From NCBI GenBank assembly GCA_037074705.1, contig CM073591.1, forward strand, positions 6,068,087 through 6,132,086: a stretch of DNA of 64,000 nucleotides, written 5' to 3'. How positions within the stretch are numbered: the stretch's first letter is position 1; each line of letters opens with the position of its first letter. Below the pieces are notes generated by a model. It did no database searches and was not told the origin of the DNA. It was given only the letters and a program-made list of their open reading frames with translations. Shown here piece after piece: positions 14,201 through 27,600 of the stretch. A program made the translations under genes and the position numbers. The stretch comes from Zhengitettix transpicula (taxonomy: Eukaryota > Arthropoda > Insecta > Orthoptera > Tetrigidae).

Positions 14201-17200
14201 CACGAACAGGAAGAGAGGCGAAGCCGCTCGTCGCTCACTGCGGGGACAATACATTGACACGCTTCAAACCTGCCGGTCCCCGTCAACCTCGATGACGGAC
14301 GTGGCGTTAGTTTTCGGTTACGTCGTGGGAGCGTGAACAAAAAAAGAAATAACGTGACGTAGAATGCGCAGAAATCAATTATTAGATATTATTAATAACA
14401 AGATAAAATGTCCAAATACGGACAAGAGAAGTCACGATTCCGCACAGCACTTGTTTCCTCTCTTCAGGCTGGCGCCAGAAGCGAAACACAACCGCTCAAA
14501 CTCAAAAACTGTATTGTATTGAAATGTCTTGCAAAGTGTCCATCATGTAGGATTACTAACCCGGCGTTGCCACGTCTACTTATTCAGAATTTAATTCTAT
14601 ATTAATCTTTCATTCAAGAAGTGACTTAACCTCAATCTGGCTCCTCCGTACACACTTTAGTGCATTAATCGAACAGCTGTAAAACACATTAAATGTTACT
14701 GCATCAGTCGCAACAAACATAACCTCCGAATTTCTTCTTAAATATACTCCTCGAGTATCTCCAGGACGTAAATAACTGTCCGTCAGTCTTCAGACATTAC
14801 CTAAATAACTTAAATTGATGAAATTGGTTTCACAATGTAAACAAATGGTCGCCATATTGGAGTCACTCATGTGGCGCAAAATTAAATTACATCGTAATGT
14901 GTTTCCTATTGCTCTCTTATAATCATTCGATCGAGCACTACTGTATGAAAATATGCTTTTGATTTATAGCACTACGCGGAAAAATGAACTATTTCCTCTG
15001 TTCGTCGCGTAGTAACGTCTCTCCCTCGCGTGACGTCACGGTCTCTTGACGCGCAGTGATACAACACAAACTTATCTCTCCACCTTTATGCTAGGGGTTT
15101 GCTCATCGGTAACTGTGTGGACCAGCGTTTCCCAACCATTTTGTTCACCCTCTACCCTTCTCCACATCCACCTCTCACTCTCTCTACTTATCCCCCCTCT
15201 CTCACTCACCCTCTACCTCGCTCCCGCACCCTCTACCTCACTCCCACACCCTCTACCTCACTCCCACACCCTCTACCTCACTCCCACACCCTCTACCTCA
15301 CTCCCACACCCTCTACCTCACTCCCACACCCTCTACCTCGCTCCCACACCCTCTACCTCGCTCCCACACCCTCTACCTCGCTCCCACACCCTCTACCTCG
15401 CTCCCACACCCTCTACCTCGCTCCCACACCCTCTACCTCGCTCCCACACCCTCTACCTCGCTCCCACACCCTCTACCTCGCTCCCACACCCTCTACCTCG
15501 CTCCCACACACTCTACCTCACTCCCACACACTCTACCTCACTCCCACACTCTCTACCTCACTCCCACACTCTCTACCTCACTCCCACACTCTCTACCTCA
15601 CTCCCACACCCTCTACCTCGCTCCCACACCCTCTACCTCGCTCCCACACTCTCTACCTCGCTCCCACACCCTCTACCTCGCTCCCACACCCTCTACCTCA
15701 CTCCCACACTCTCTACCTCGCTCCCACACTCTCTACCTCACTCCCACACTCTCTACCTCACTCCCACACTCTCTACCTCGCTCCCACACCCTCTACCTCA
15801 CTCCCACACCCTCTACCTCGCTCCCACACCCTCTACCTCGCTCCCACACTCTCTACCTCACTCCCACACTCTCTACCTCGCTCCCACACCCTCTACCTCG
15901 CTCCCACACCCTCTACCTCGCTCCCACACCCTCTACCTCGCTCCCACACCCTCTACCTCGCTCCCACACACTCTACCTCACTCCCACACACTCTACCTCA
16001 CTCCCACACTCTCTACCTCACTCCCACACTCTCTACCTCACTCCCACACTCTCTACCTCACTCCCACACTCTCTACCTCACTCCCACACTCTACCCCTCT
16101 CTCTCTCACTCTACATCTCTGATTCCCGTCATGTGACAGATTTAAAAACTAAAGTATTCCATAAAGCAAGACGAACGATTACTATTTTTGTTTTGCGAAG
16201 GCTGGGGAGTTTGAAGACTCCCATATCGACGCGTAGATTCGCAGTGTTAAAACACAATTAGTATGAATTTTCCTACAATTAGGAAAAATTATTTCTTCCT
16301 AAATTAACTCGTGCTCTGTGCCACGAGCCGCCGCTGAATGCACAGCCGGGGCATTTTATTTTTAGAAAAAGCAGAAAGACAAACCAGGGTGGAGAAGTAA
16401 ATATCAGGCCGCGGTCTGCTTGCACGACCTCCAGAACTGGAACGCAAACTCACTCAGTCTCTCTGATCAAACAGCACGAGCCATGACGTCACAGTCACGC
16501 GTCGGCTGAGGACATTCATTTCACAACAGACTAATATACTTTAATTTAAAACATCAGCTCATTCGACGTTTCTTCCACGATTGTTGGCCTCTTCAAGGTT
16601 GTCGATGTATCCAGATCTACACACGCCGAATGACGAGAAATAGTAATTTAGAGCCGCGGTCACGTCCAACTGCCGTCTACAAACAAAATGGCGGCGGGCC
16701 CTCGCAGAGCTTTCATTTTTACTACTTCAGATTACGCGGACGAGAGCGACAACGTTGTCCTCCTCCCCTTCTACTTTTCTTTTTTAAAAAAATAGGACAA
16801 CAAGAAATAAAATCTCGACCGAGTGAAAGGATCTCACTCTTACCAACGCGGTGCTCCTGCCACGCGAGCTAACCTGGTCGAGCTTTCCCCGTCCGTTGTG
16901 AAGACTCTGCAGAGAGAATCGACGACGGGAACAGTGATTTCAACGGTGAATGACCTTGAGGGTGACAAATTTGAGAAAATTGCAGTCTGGCCCAATTTAT
17001 ATTTGAACTGAAAAAAAAATTAAATCTGATTGAAAATTAGTAATAATAAGGATAGCCAAATACAGACGAGAGAAGTGGCGACGTTTCCTGGTTCCTTTCT
17101 CCAGGTGCAGAGAAAAACGCAAGAGCATAGAGAGAGACAACTGCACGAGTCAGTTGACAAAACTCAAGTCTTGCGTGTTTTTTTTTCTCTGTACCTGAAG

Positions 17201-20200
17201 AAAGGAACAAGGGAACGTTGCAGTGTGGTATTTAGTGTCATGTCACTTCTATCGTCTGTATTGTCACCAATTTACGTTTGCTTTCGGTCGCTCTTTGGGA
17301 GGGAAACAACAGCAGACGACCACAAGACGCCTCCTGCGTGTGTGTGTGACTCGTGAGTGCTGATGACGTCACGCACGCGCGGAAACTCTGGATACTAGTG
17401 ACAAGGGGGCAATCTCCGACATTTACAACAGCGTTGAAATGGCGACAGCTCCTCCTCCTCTCTCTCTCGGGATCGTCTGCCACGTTTTCTGTTTTGGCAA
17501 GGGACCAGCCAGCCAGCCAGGCACTTATCGACGTGAAGGTCGATAGCTCCTTGTATCGGCCACACACGAAAGGACAGAGATAGACCCGCCATTTGCATAG
17601 GTCAGCCGTCCACAGCGTTGCCTGCTCGTCCTCGCCCATCCTGGCCTGTTCAGTCACGCTCATAAGAACAGACTGCTACGTCATCAGGCACTGAGCATCT
17701 CCACGATAGTGCACGGCCTGGTCTGCGGACACACCTCCGTGACCAACTATGAGAGAGAGAGGAAGTGTCACACCGCACCCGCATTCCCCGGTGGATGGCG
17801 CAACTTCCGGGGCCGTTGACCCGACCAGGTCTTTCCTTCCGGCTTCCTCGCGACAACAAGGTGCCACTTAAGGTTCAGACGGTGCTGCTGTCACTGTCAC
17901 GTGACAACGACCTGTCACGTCACGGCCAGTCGGACATTACAGCTCCACTAATGTACCGTGTACACTAGAGACAGTGACGTGGAATATTCCAGAGATGATG
18001 CTGTCACTGTCACGTGACAACGGCCCGTCACGTCACTGCGCCTCCAGTCCAGTACCAAGTACACTAGAGACAGTCACGTTGGACATTCCAGAGATGATAC
18101 TGTCGCGTGTCACGTATGGGGGATTCTAAATATCACACTCAAGGCTCGTGTGGCGTTGTTAATTAACAGGCCCTGCCTGACTGAGTAGGGCTGAGAGATG
18201 GCAGATTCAGCCACGTGATGATGACTCGTGTATTGTAGGTGATTGGTTGAAACCCCTGAAGAGTGCGTTAAATCCTCCACAACTTTTCCTCCTATGAGAA
18301 ATTAGTGCAGGAGCGGTCATTGTGTAGCCATCAGGAGTCACGCCTTCATAATGCCGAGGTTTCAACAGTAAATAATAACACTTGAGGATGATTAAGTGAC
18401 ATAATCCTCTGTTCTATGGGGACAAAGTGACCGGGGATCCTCAGGCGCCTGTAGTGACACGTGACAGAGCGTGACATGGCAGTGATAGAAGAGTGTCTCT
18501 GGTCCCGTGAGACAACATCGGGGCAGGCAGCGTCGCAGACTTACTTTGGGAACTTGACGTTAAATCACGTGACAGTACGTGACGTGACGTGACGGCGGCG
18601 TGTCTCCAAGGAACCCCGTTCGCAGCCCGCGCACGTAGGTGACGTGCTCCCGATGACGTAGCCGTGTCTCTTGTCTGCCTCTGCTTGTGAAACTCTCCTG
18701 CTGCGTCAAGTGTGTCAAGGTCGCCGCTGTCAACTCCTGACGACTACGGTCAGTCTTGGACGGGCGTCAAAAGACTAATATATTGTATTCTAACATTATT
18801 GCTACATTGCGTCCGCACGTTGTTGTGCGTAAGACGCGCGCAGAGATTTGGACAGTCAGGATTCGTCAGGGGACGGAGATGCAAATATTGGAGTGTTTAA
18901 AGTGTCACAGATGAATTAATCACCACGGCCTGAAGAAATATAATAACCTCATTGCTCGAGAAATAAATTAAATACATCCAAATTTATTTGGTAAAATGTC
19001 CTCAAATAAAATTAGCTGGCGTCCTAAACGAAATTGAAGAAAGAGACGGAAGGACGACAGGTGTATATATATATATATATATATATGGTGACTAACAGAA
19101 AAAAGTCTGCTCTTTCCAATCGTAAGAAAAAGAACTTGATTGTAGCAAATGGTTTTTTACAATTTGAATTTGAAAATTCACAAAATTTGAACCTGATATT
19201 AACTAACATATATCTTGAGAACAAAGTGAGCTTGAAAGCCGATACTTTGGCAGCTTATAATCAGTAATGGGTTTAGTCATCTTACCAAAGCACAAGTGTG
19301 CAGAACGTCTTGTTCCGAAGTTATGAGCCCGAAAAATCGACCTCAAATTGACGTGACGGTTTTTTGAGCAACTTTGTGAGGTAACAGCAATTAAACTAAA
19401 ACTATATAAAGGTTGAAACTGCAACCATCGTGTTGTCTCTGGTTGCCATTGTTCAGGAAGCTGGCTGCTACAGTTCCACAACAGTAGGCCTTGAAGCTTT
19501 CACCATCTATTCACGCACACAGTTGCGTTGCCTCTATACAACTACTAGTGAAGCTTAGATGATGCACAACATCACTTGAAGCTTTATCACCAAATTTCAT
19601 CAAAATCCAAGGTGGTACCCAAAAGGCGATTTGGTCACTTGGCCAGGAATGACCCACCTAGTAGTCAATAAAGGATTTAGAAAAATTCAAGTCTGGAATT
19701 AAAACTTGTCACACAGTGGTCATAATTATATTTATTTACAATAAATAAATTGGCCGTAACTCAAGAAAAAAATCGATTATTGGCAAGAACTTTTCAATGA
19801 ATGCAGAACACTCCAGTGTACTCATGAAGTACTACAATTACAAAGAAAATTATATGAATTACTTTATTTAATTATATCCAATATGAAATTAAAAGTGCAC
19901 ATCTGTGTTGAAAAAAATTAAGAAAAATAGCCAAACACAGACCAAAACAAGTGGTGATATAAATAACGCACAACGTTGCTAAGAAGAGCCTAGAGTGACA
20001 CAACTGCACTAGTCCGTTGACAAAACTCAAAAGCCTTTTGAAACGTTGTGTGTTACTTATATCACCACCTCTTTGGTCTGTTCTTCGTATCAATTCTGTC
20101 CAGTTTATTTACTCACTGAGAATGGACGGTGTGTGACGCAACCATCCTTACAGTTTTGGGGATTCCGTTGCTCTGGTACGGAGGAGAACAAAGTACATAG

Positions 20201-23200
20201 GTGAAGCAAACGGTGAGACAAGTGAAGAAAGTGTTCACCTTCAAGGGAAGTGTGTGTGTGTGTGTGTGTCTAAGAGGAGCCAGCAGTAACGAGGCCATTG
20301 CTCTGGAGCAATACAGGAGAAAGTCACAGGAGAACTAAACAGACACTTTTCCATTTCACACACCAAAACTTCAACAAGAAATAAATTAATAAATAAAGAG
20401 AAATTATATTGCAGATTGAGTGACGTGCCACTTGTTTGTTTTTGTTTTTTAAGATGTATTATTTATTTAATAACTTGTGTGAAAAGCTGTGACGATCCCC
20501 ACTTTCTCATAAATAGAATAAATCTCGTTTACTATTGTCTATTTATATAGATATGAAGTACTTTAAGAACTTGACACATTACACAGTTTAATAAACATGT
20601 CACAAACATTTTCATAAAATAAGTATGATAAATGTCAATGTTTCACTTTTTTTAGGAACCTGTTCAATTGCACGAGTAAAAAAATTTTAATTCGTCAAGT
20701 AATGATGCAACTTTTTTACCATGTAATTTCAATAAAAAAAATAATAAAACTTGGGAGAGAGCATTCTTAATGTTTTACACTCTCAATGCAACCACAAATT
20801 ACACAGGGTATTAATTTAGTTCCTCCAACTGCCTTGGTTGGCAAGCCTGGTGCAGGCTGCATTAATATTTTTAAATACATTTCTACAAAAATTTAAAAAA
20901 ATACTGAATTTCATCAACTTGTTTTTCACCTCGTCTTTGTACATCATTATTATTTGGTTTATTTTCTCTGTATCCTTGTAGGGAGGGAAGACACACATTG
21001 TTATAAAGTTTCCCTTTATCACAACACTTTGTTTGCTATTTTCACCCTCCACTGTCCCAGTAACCTAACATTCCCTCCAAGCCAAATTCTACCCTCAACT
21101 TATACGATTTCAAAATACTGATCATACAATAAAACAAAATATCCAAATTCAGACCAATGAACTGGCAATATAAATACCACACAACGTTTCTGGAAACCTT
21201 GTTCCTTCCTTCAGGTGTTTAAAAACACAAGAGCCCAGAGTGACAAAATTGCAAGTTTTAACTTTTGAGTTTGTCTAATGTATTGTGTTTTTAATCACCT
21301 AATGAAAGGAGCAAGGTTTCCAGAAACGTTGTGTGGTCTTTGTCGCCACGTATTTTGTCTGTATTCGGCTTTTCTTAATCTCATCATTAATTTTTAAAAC
21401 AGACGTATATATATTTTTTTCAGAATGACAATATATTCTCTATCTAAATTTCAAGATGTGTGGAACGATGGTGAATTAACATATTTATTAAAAGTATTGT
21501 TCAGCCATTCAATTGTGTAAAAAAAAAGGGAAGAAGAAACTGAGTAAGAGAAGAATAACTAAGAAACAAAACTGAATAAAGACAGCAGAGCAGCATGATA
21601 CACGATACAAAGAAAAGTAGACCAGGCGGTTTCCAGAGGAACTGGGTAACACAGACTGCTAACGCAGAGATTTACTCTCCGCCTTCAACGGCAAAAAAGC
21701 CCCATTTGTAGTCTTATTTGGAGATTGAGGAGGAGAATCCCCAACACTCGTGACACAGAAACAACTGAATAAAACAGAAAATAATTTTGTCGCCGTTTAT
21801 AACAAGTAGAGAAGCTTTCCACTGAGGAAACAGGAGCAGTCGTGGAACAGAGGTAATAAAATACAATAAGCAAATACACAAGAATTGGTAAATTACCTCA
21901 TAGATAAAATCAATGAGAGAGAATGAAAGATAACGTTGCCAAAAATAAAAACAAAAATTTCACAATTGAAGAGGTACAAAATTGAAACTGAACAAACTTT
22001 TCAGAATAATGTCTTATAAGTTAAAACTGAAGGAGCTTTATTTACATCAGAACAATGAATCACCTCTTCCATTGTAAAAAACCCCTACACTGAAGTCTTC
22101 TAGAATGGCATCCGATTTTAAATATATTTTAAAAATATTTTATTGATTAAAATGAAAAAAAAAATGTCACTGTTGTCGCTCCCTTATTGTTACGCCAACC
22201 CCTTGGCTCTCCCGTTGCCATTGCATTTTCACCGCTTTCGAGTTTTGTCAACTGACGAGTGCAGTTGTGTCGCTCTAGGCTCTTCTTGGCACCTGAGGAA
22301 AGGGACAAGGATCCCACCAACGTCGAGTTGTATTTATATTATCACTTTTTTCGTCTATATTTGGCTACCTTTCTTATTCACGATATAATGGATTGACCAG
22401 ATTTATCAAAATCATTAAAATTTGAACCTTCCTGGCATTAATTCAAGACAGAGAAACATGTTTGGTGATAAAATATTATAAATCTAATTCCTATGCAGAG
22501 AATTTGTATAATGATTAATGAATATGATACAAATTTGTATAACTTGAATTATTGTCTAAATTGACGAAATTTTTATATACAAATATTGTTATATCTATGA
22601 ATAATAGTTGTCATTATTTTAAAAATTGTTTTACATACAAGAGTTCTGTGTATAAGATTTTTTCTGAAAATTGTAATTGGATAAAAGTCAGTTCAGTTAA
22701 AGTAAATAAAGTTTGTGAAGTGTAATACGTGTCTCTACACCTTCACAAGTGTTTGGGACTCTCCTGCTCCTCTCTAGCTATAAACAGAGTTGCATTGCTG
22801 TTTGAGCGGTTGGAGTAATCTCCGCCTTCAACTCTGTATCAACCTTCTTACTCAGTTCTTCTTCGTTCTTCGTCGCAGTAACTTTGGCTCAGTAAACCTT
22901 TTTTTTCGCACTCCACTCTGGTTTTCTTCAGCTTCCCCTCACCTAGCCTCCGTCCGCTATGGCCTAGTTAGTTTCTTTCCCTCCAATGCTTACTCAGACT
23001 ATGAGGCACCCACAACCACACCGGTGTCAAACAGGAAGAATAAATAAAGCGTTACGCTCTGGACGGTACGTCTGTAGAACGAGCAGGTATAAATAGGCCA
23101 ATGACGACATTCACGAACGCAACTAACCTGACAAAGGGGGCAACAAGTTTTCCAGGGGGGACATTAATAGTCCCTCTGTCAGTCCTCCCGTTATTAGTTT

Positions 23201-24580
23201 AGGCAACAGCGTGGCGCGGCCGCCATCCGTCTTGGCGAAGTTTCCGCGAGACAGATAGCAGAGGCAGATAGTCCGCACGCGACGGCCATTGCTCGCCTCG
23301 TCGGGACGCCGTGACGTCACGTGAACAGCGGGCGGACTATCTGCCTCTTTCAGAGTTGAACCTCTACTAATAGAAACTCCCCGAGTTAAAAGGGCTCCGC
23401 TTCAACACCAGAGGAAGGATTAACTACGGAGTAAATGTGGTGCGTGCAGCACAGTCGACTCTCATTGCTGCCATTACCAGAACCCTCTACTAGCCAAGGT
23501 TCCCACAGGCCGAGGACTGTTTTCAGGGGCACTACGTCACAGAACTTCGGCATACGGAAAAAGTTGTTCTATGTTCCCATTGGAAGAGTCGGCCACCTGC
23601 CTCCTAAACTACCCCTCTCCCGCCATCCAGCGAAGGGCGTGGGACAAGTACAAAGAGGCCGACCTACCCGATGCAGGTTTTCTAAGGTTTGCCCTGCATC
23701 ACTTTCAGGCGAATGCCCGCTAGGATCCTTAAACTACAGTCCGGGGGCCCTAGTTAAACTCTGGCTACCTCCCCATATCCCCCCTTTTCCAATCCCTCCC
23801 TATGCTATTAAAGGAGAGTTGTCCCCACGAGGATTGCCCCCGTGTAGCGTCCCTGGTACTCTTAAAAAATGTGACATTTTCAGAATTTTACTCGTGAATA
23901 CAGAAATTGAACACGTGACTATGCAGGACGATACAAATAAAAGTGACCGCTTTGGACGATCGGGAATCACACTCGCAGGACCTTGGGCGACACATTTGAA
24001 GAAAATTGTGTTCGTAAATTATAACGTATATATATATGTCCGCTATTCCTATTGGAATAGATATACCTGCGAGGGATTTTTCTCTCGCAGGCAGAACCTT
24101 TTAGGAGAGATACGAAGGGGCTACCTTTGGGTATGCCTTTTCCTCTCCGTTTTTTGAACTAAGGTTCCCACAAGCCGAGGCACCTCGGCCTGTTTTGAGG
24201 TGTATGTTCCGGAGTCGCAGACCTTGGGCATACGGTAAGAGTTGTTCGCTATTCCCATTGGAATAGTCGGCCAGCTGCCTCCTAAACTGGTCGAGGCACG
24301 GAGAAGGGAATGCTGCGTCCCCACAACAAACTCCTCTCCCGCTATCGGAAGGGCGTGGGACAAGTACCTAATGCCTGACCTACCCGATGCAGGTTTTCCT
24401 AGGGGTTTCCCTGCATTTCTATAGGCGAATGCCGGGTAGGATCCTTAAACCATAGCCCGGGGGCCCTAGTAACCCTTGGCTACCTTCCTCTACCCTTCCG
24501 AATCCCCCCTTCCAAATCCCTTCCTATGCTATTAAAGGGGAGTTGCCCAATGTGGATCACCCTCATGTAGCCTGTTGCCC

Positions 24581-24631
<51 letters not shown>

Positions 24632-27600
24632 CGTATATATATATTCTATTAGGAGTAATCGATGTTCGATAAATGTGGCGACCTTGACGTAAACTAACGC
24701 GTCGGTGATCTTTGTCCCCATGACCGATCGATTGCGAGTCAGGCTGCGCTGCAGGCGGCGACTCTGAGACAATGTGCGCGGGAAACTCTGGCAATCGTCC
24801 CGAGACTGAACAACGAGCACTGCACGAACCACGTCCGTCTCCAGTTAAAGCAATGCCTTTGAATTAATAAAGCAATTGACGACCTTGTACCTGGATGAGA
24901 CGCAAGTAGGGTACCGAAACGTCGTTAACAATATAAATAACAAACAAGAAGGTCATCAATTGTTTTACATATTAAAAACAAATACACGGAAACTGTGTCA
25001 GAAAATTATGTTCATTACGAAAACACCAAATAAACGGCGTTTCGGCCTTCGTTATGACGTCTTCAGGTCCGTTTTCCACGCGGACGCAAAACATTGCTTG
25101 AAAACGCGACCTTTCGACGACAGACAACCCTCTCACGTCTAGACACGACGACGACGGAGCTGCGTGTCGTCGAAACGTCTCTTCTTCACGTGTTCTAATA
25201 ACCTTTGTGTCTCTAAATTACGAGGCAAGGGTTTTTGCTCCTCTTATTATGTTACATACAAAATAAATCAACATGAAGAGGTCTTAAAAATGACGAAACG
25301 TCATTTATTTAGTAGTTTCGTTAATAAACGCATTTTCCAACCTAATTTACACTCAAAACACAGCTGATAAACAGCGGGACAGATTATTATTTATTATGTG
25401 ATGGCGCGTAGAAATGACATAACTTTAAGCTCTTCGATTAATTCTCTCGGCTGGGTCGAGTCTCGAGTCCGCACCGCAGATGCCGCGTACGAAGCGTAAC
25501 TTTTACCACCACCAAAACCATTTAGATTCTTTCCTATAATTTTTCTCTTAATTGTGTATCGAATGGTTTAATGTAAAATCCCAAATAAAATAATTATTAT
25601 AATCTTTATTAGTTTTTTTTAAAAAAAAATGTGAAAAACCGCCAGCCTAGTTAATGGCTACAAGTAACGTTATTATCACAATCGACAAACACAACGTTTC
25701 ATCCCCCATTGCGACATCTTCAGGAGTACAATTTTAATTTATTTCCGTTATCTAAAGAATTAATTAGAATATTTGAAGACTATGACTTTCATATTATTTT
25801 TTTAATGTAAAGATTTTAGACGAAGAATCCTTCCAGATTCACGTGCGAAACGTTGCAAAAACGTTTCGGCCGCCATTAACGTTAAAAATTACTCCAATAA
25901 TTATATATAAAAATTTTGATTCTTTATTATTGTAATCTCCTTGTTGTATTATATACATATATATATATTTGTTTCCGTGGTTATTTTAAATTGCAATACT
26001 CCCAATCCGTCGCAAAGTGTCCGCCCATGAGAAAATGTACTTTAGTCTAAATTTTAATACTATTGAAATCACACTTATACGTAATTGTATTAAATCGTGT
26101 AAGATTTTTTATCCAAAATTAAAAAAATTTGGTAACTGAATTTAACTGAAATTTTACACCTGAAGAAGTCCCAATCGAGGATGAAACGTCGCCGTTTTTG
26201 TCAAATATAATGTTTTTTTTAATTTCAGGCTATCAAAAAATGTGGTTTTCCTCACATTTACTCAAACTGAATCAGCACTTGTAATCGTAAGCAAAGACGA
26301 GTAACACGTCACAATGACGTCACGGCGTATCACTGCGAGTCGACGCGTCTTTCCCTCCGCCACGCCAGAAAGGAAGAAACCCGTCACATTCTCCCTCGTT
26401 TATCATTTCTCCTCTTCCATTACGAGACGACGCGATCGCCAGAATAGATCTCCCCCCCCCCCCCCATCGCCATCGCCGAGGGTGAATGACAGGGCCACGT
26501 GACGACGGAACGTTTGTCAAAAAGGTGTCATTACAAACGGAACATCCAGTTGTCCCTGGCGAGGCATTCTATCCCCAAATAAACAACTCTCCACAAATCC
26601 ATAACGCCGACGGGGAACAAGACAAATCTTCCCGATCACGAACACACACACGCACACACTTGCTGCTCTTTCCTTACTTCACGTGGCATCCTCACCCTCC
26701 AAATAAAACAAGCAATGAAATAACAAAATTGTGAAACAAAATAACTCATCAATTACACAAAATAACAACAACAACAAAAAATGACGAGATGACAAATACA
26801 ACACAACGTTTCTGCAATCCTTGTTCCTTTCGTCAGGTGAAATACAAGGACCAGAGCCGTGGTCGAGACAACAGCACAATCAAGTTGTGTAACACTGTGT
26901 AATTGCTGCAGCCGTGTCCTACTCACAGCTCAATCACCTGCCTAAAGTGACAAGTATTACAGACACGTTGTGTGGTATCAATACCACCTCCTCATTTTCT
27001 CTTATTTGACTATGTTGTGCAATTAACATTTTCAACACACGCTTACAATATATTCCAATTTTTAAAATAACACACACATTAATTCTGTATTCCAAACGGT
27101 GTGGTTATTCATAGGTGGTCACCAGGAAGTGGAGCGACACAATATTACAACATTGAAACTTTTGAGGCCTGTCCACTTGAATTATCGTATCCGCCACCAG
27201 CCAACATTACTCCTCCTCTGGTACTAAATACATTAATGAGCAATGGATTAAATCGAAATTTGCTAAAACAGATTTTCCTCCTTCCCTGACAAAAAGACGT
27301 GTTGATAGTAATAGCAATAATAAATGTTAAAGTACTGCAAAAAGTTACGTTACCTACTTATCGACAACCGTCCTTCAGTTTTATTCAACAGATTGTGTTT
27401 TGGTTTTCATTTTAGTGGTGGTGGAGCACTTCGCACCTCCCCTTTCCCCCAAAGACAATCATTTCAATCAGCCTATTTCTGCCACCATGACAATGTTCCC
27501 ATATGCATCAAACAAGCGAACAAAACTCTGGACCCTCATTAAAAATATTTATATCCAGTACTTGACAGAGCCGTGACCACAGCAAGTCTGGGAAAAACAC

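Larger units (their letters stand above)
24880..26195. repeat. Cluster of hammerhead-like cores in both orientations
   Basis: Cores in order: plus 24891-24923 (CTGGATGA ... CGAAACGTCG), minus 25036-25066 (CTGAAGA ... CGAAACGCC), minus 25692-25723 (CTGAAGA ... GAAACGTT) and plus 26160-26190 (CTGAAGA ... GAAACGTC). Additional CGAAACGT fragments are at about 25170 and 25852. The sequences between cores are unrelated to each other, so these are several distinct families or fragments, not one tandem array. Confidence 0.55.

Noticed and set aside
15046..16136. Overlapping long ORFs (up to 358 codons) rich in Ser/Thr/Leu/Pro/His
   Set aside because: They are produced by the exact 20-bp repeat, which has no stop in any phase. 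The same 20-residue peptide cycle appears in more than one frame.
23435..24157. 240-codon ORF
   Set aside because: It lies in the retroposon-like repeat (copy D) and reads into copy A. The other copies do not keep the frame, and there is no recognisable domain.
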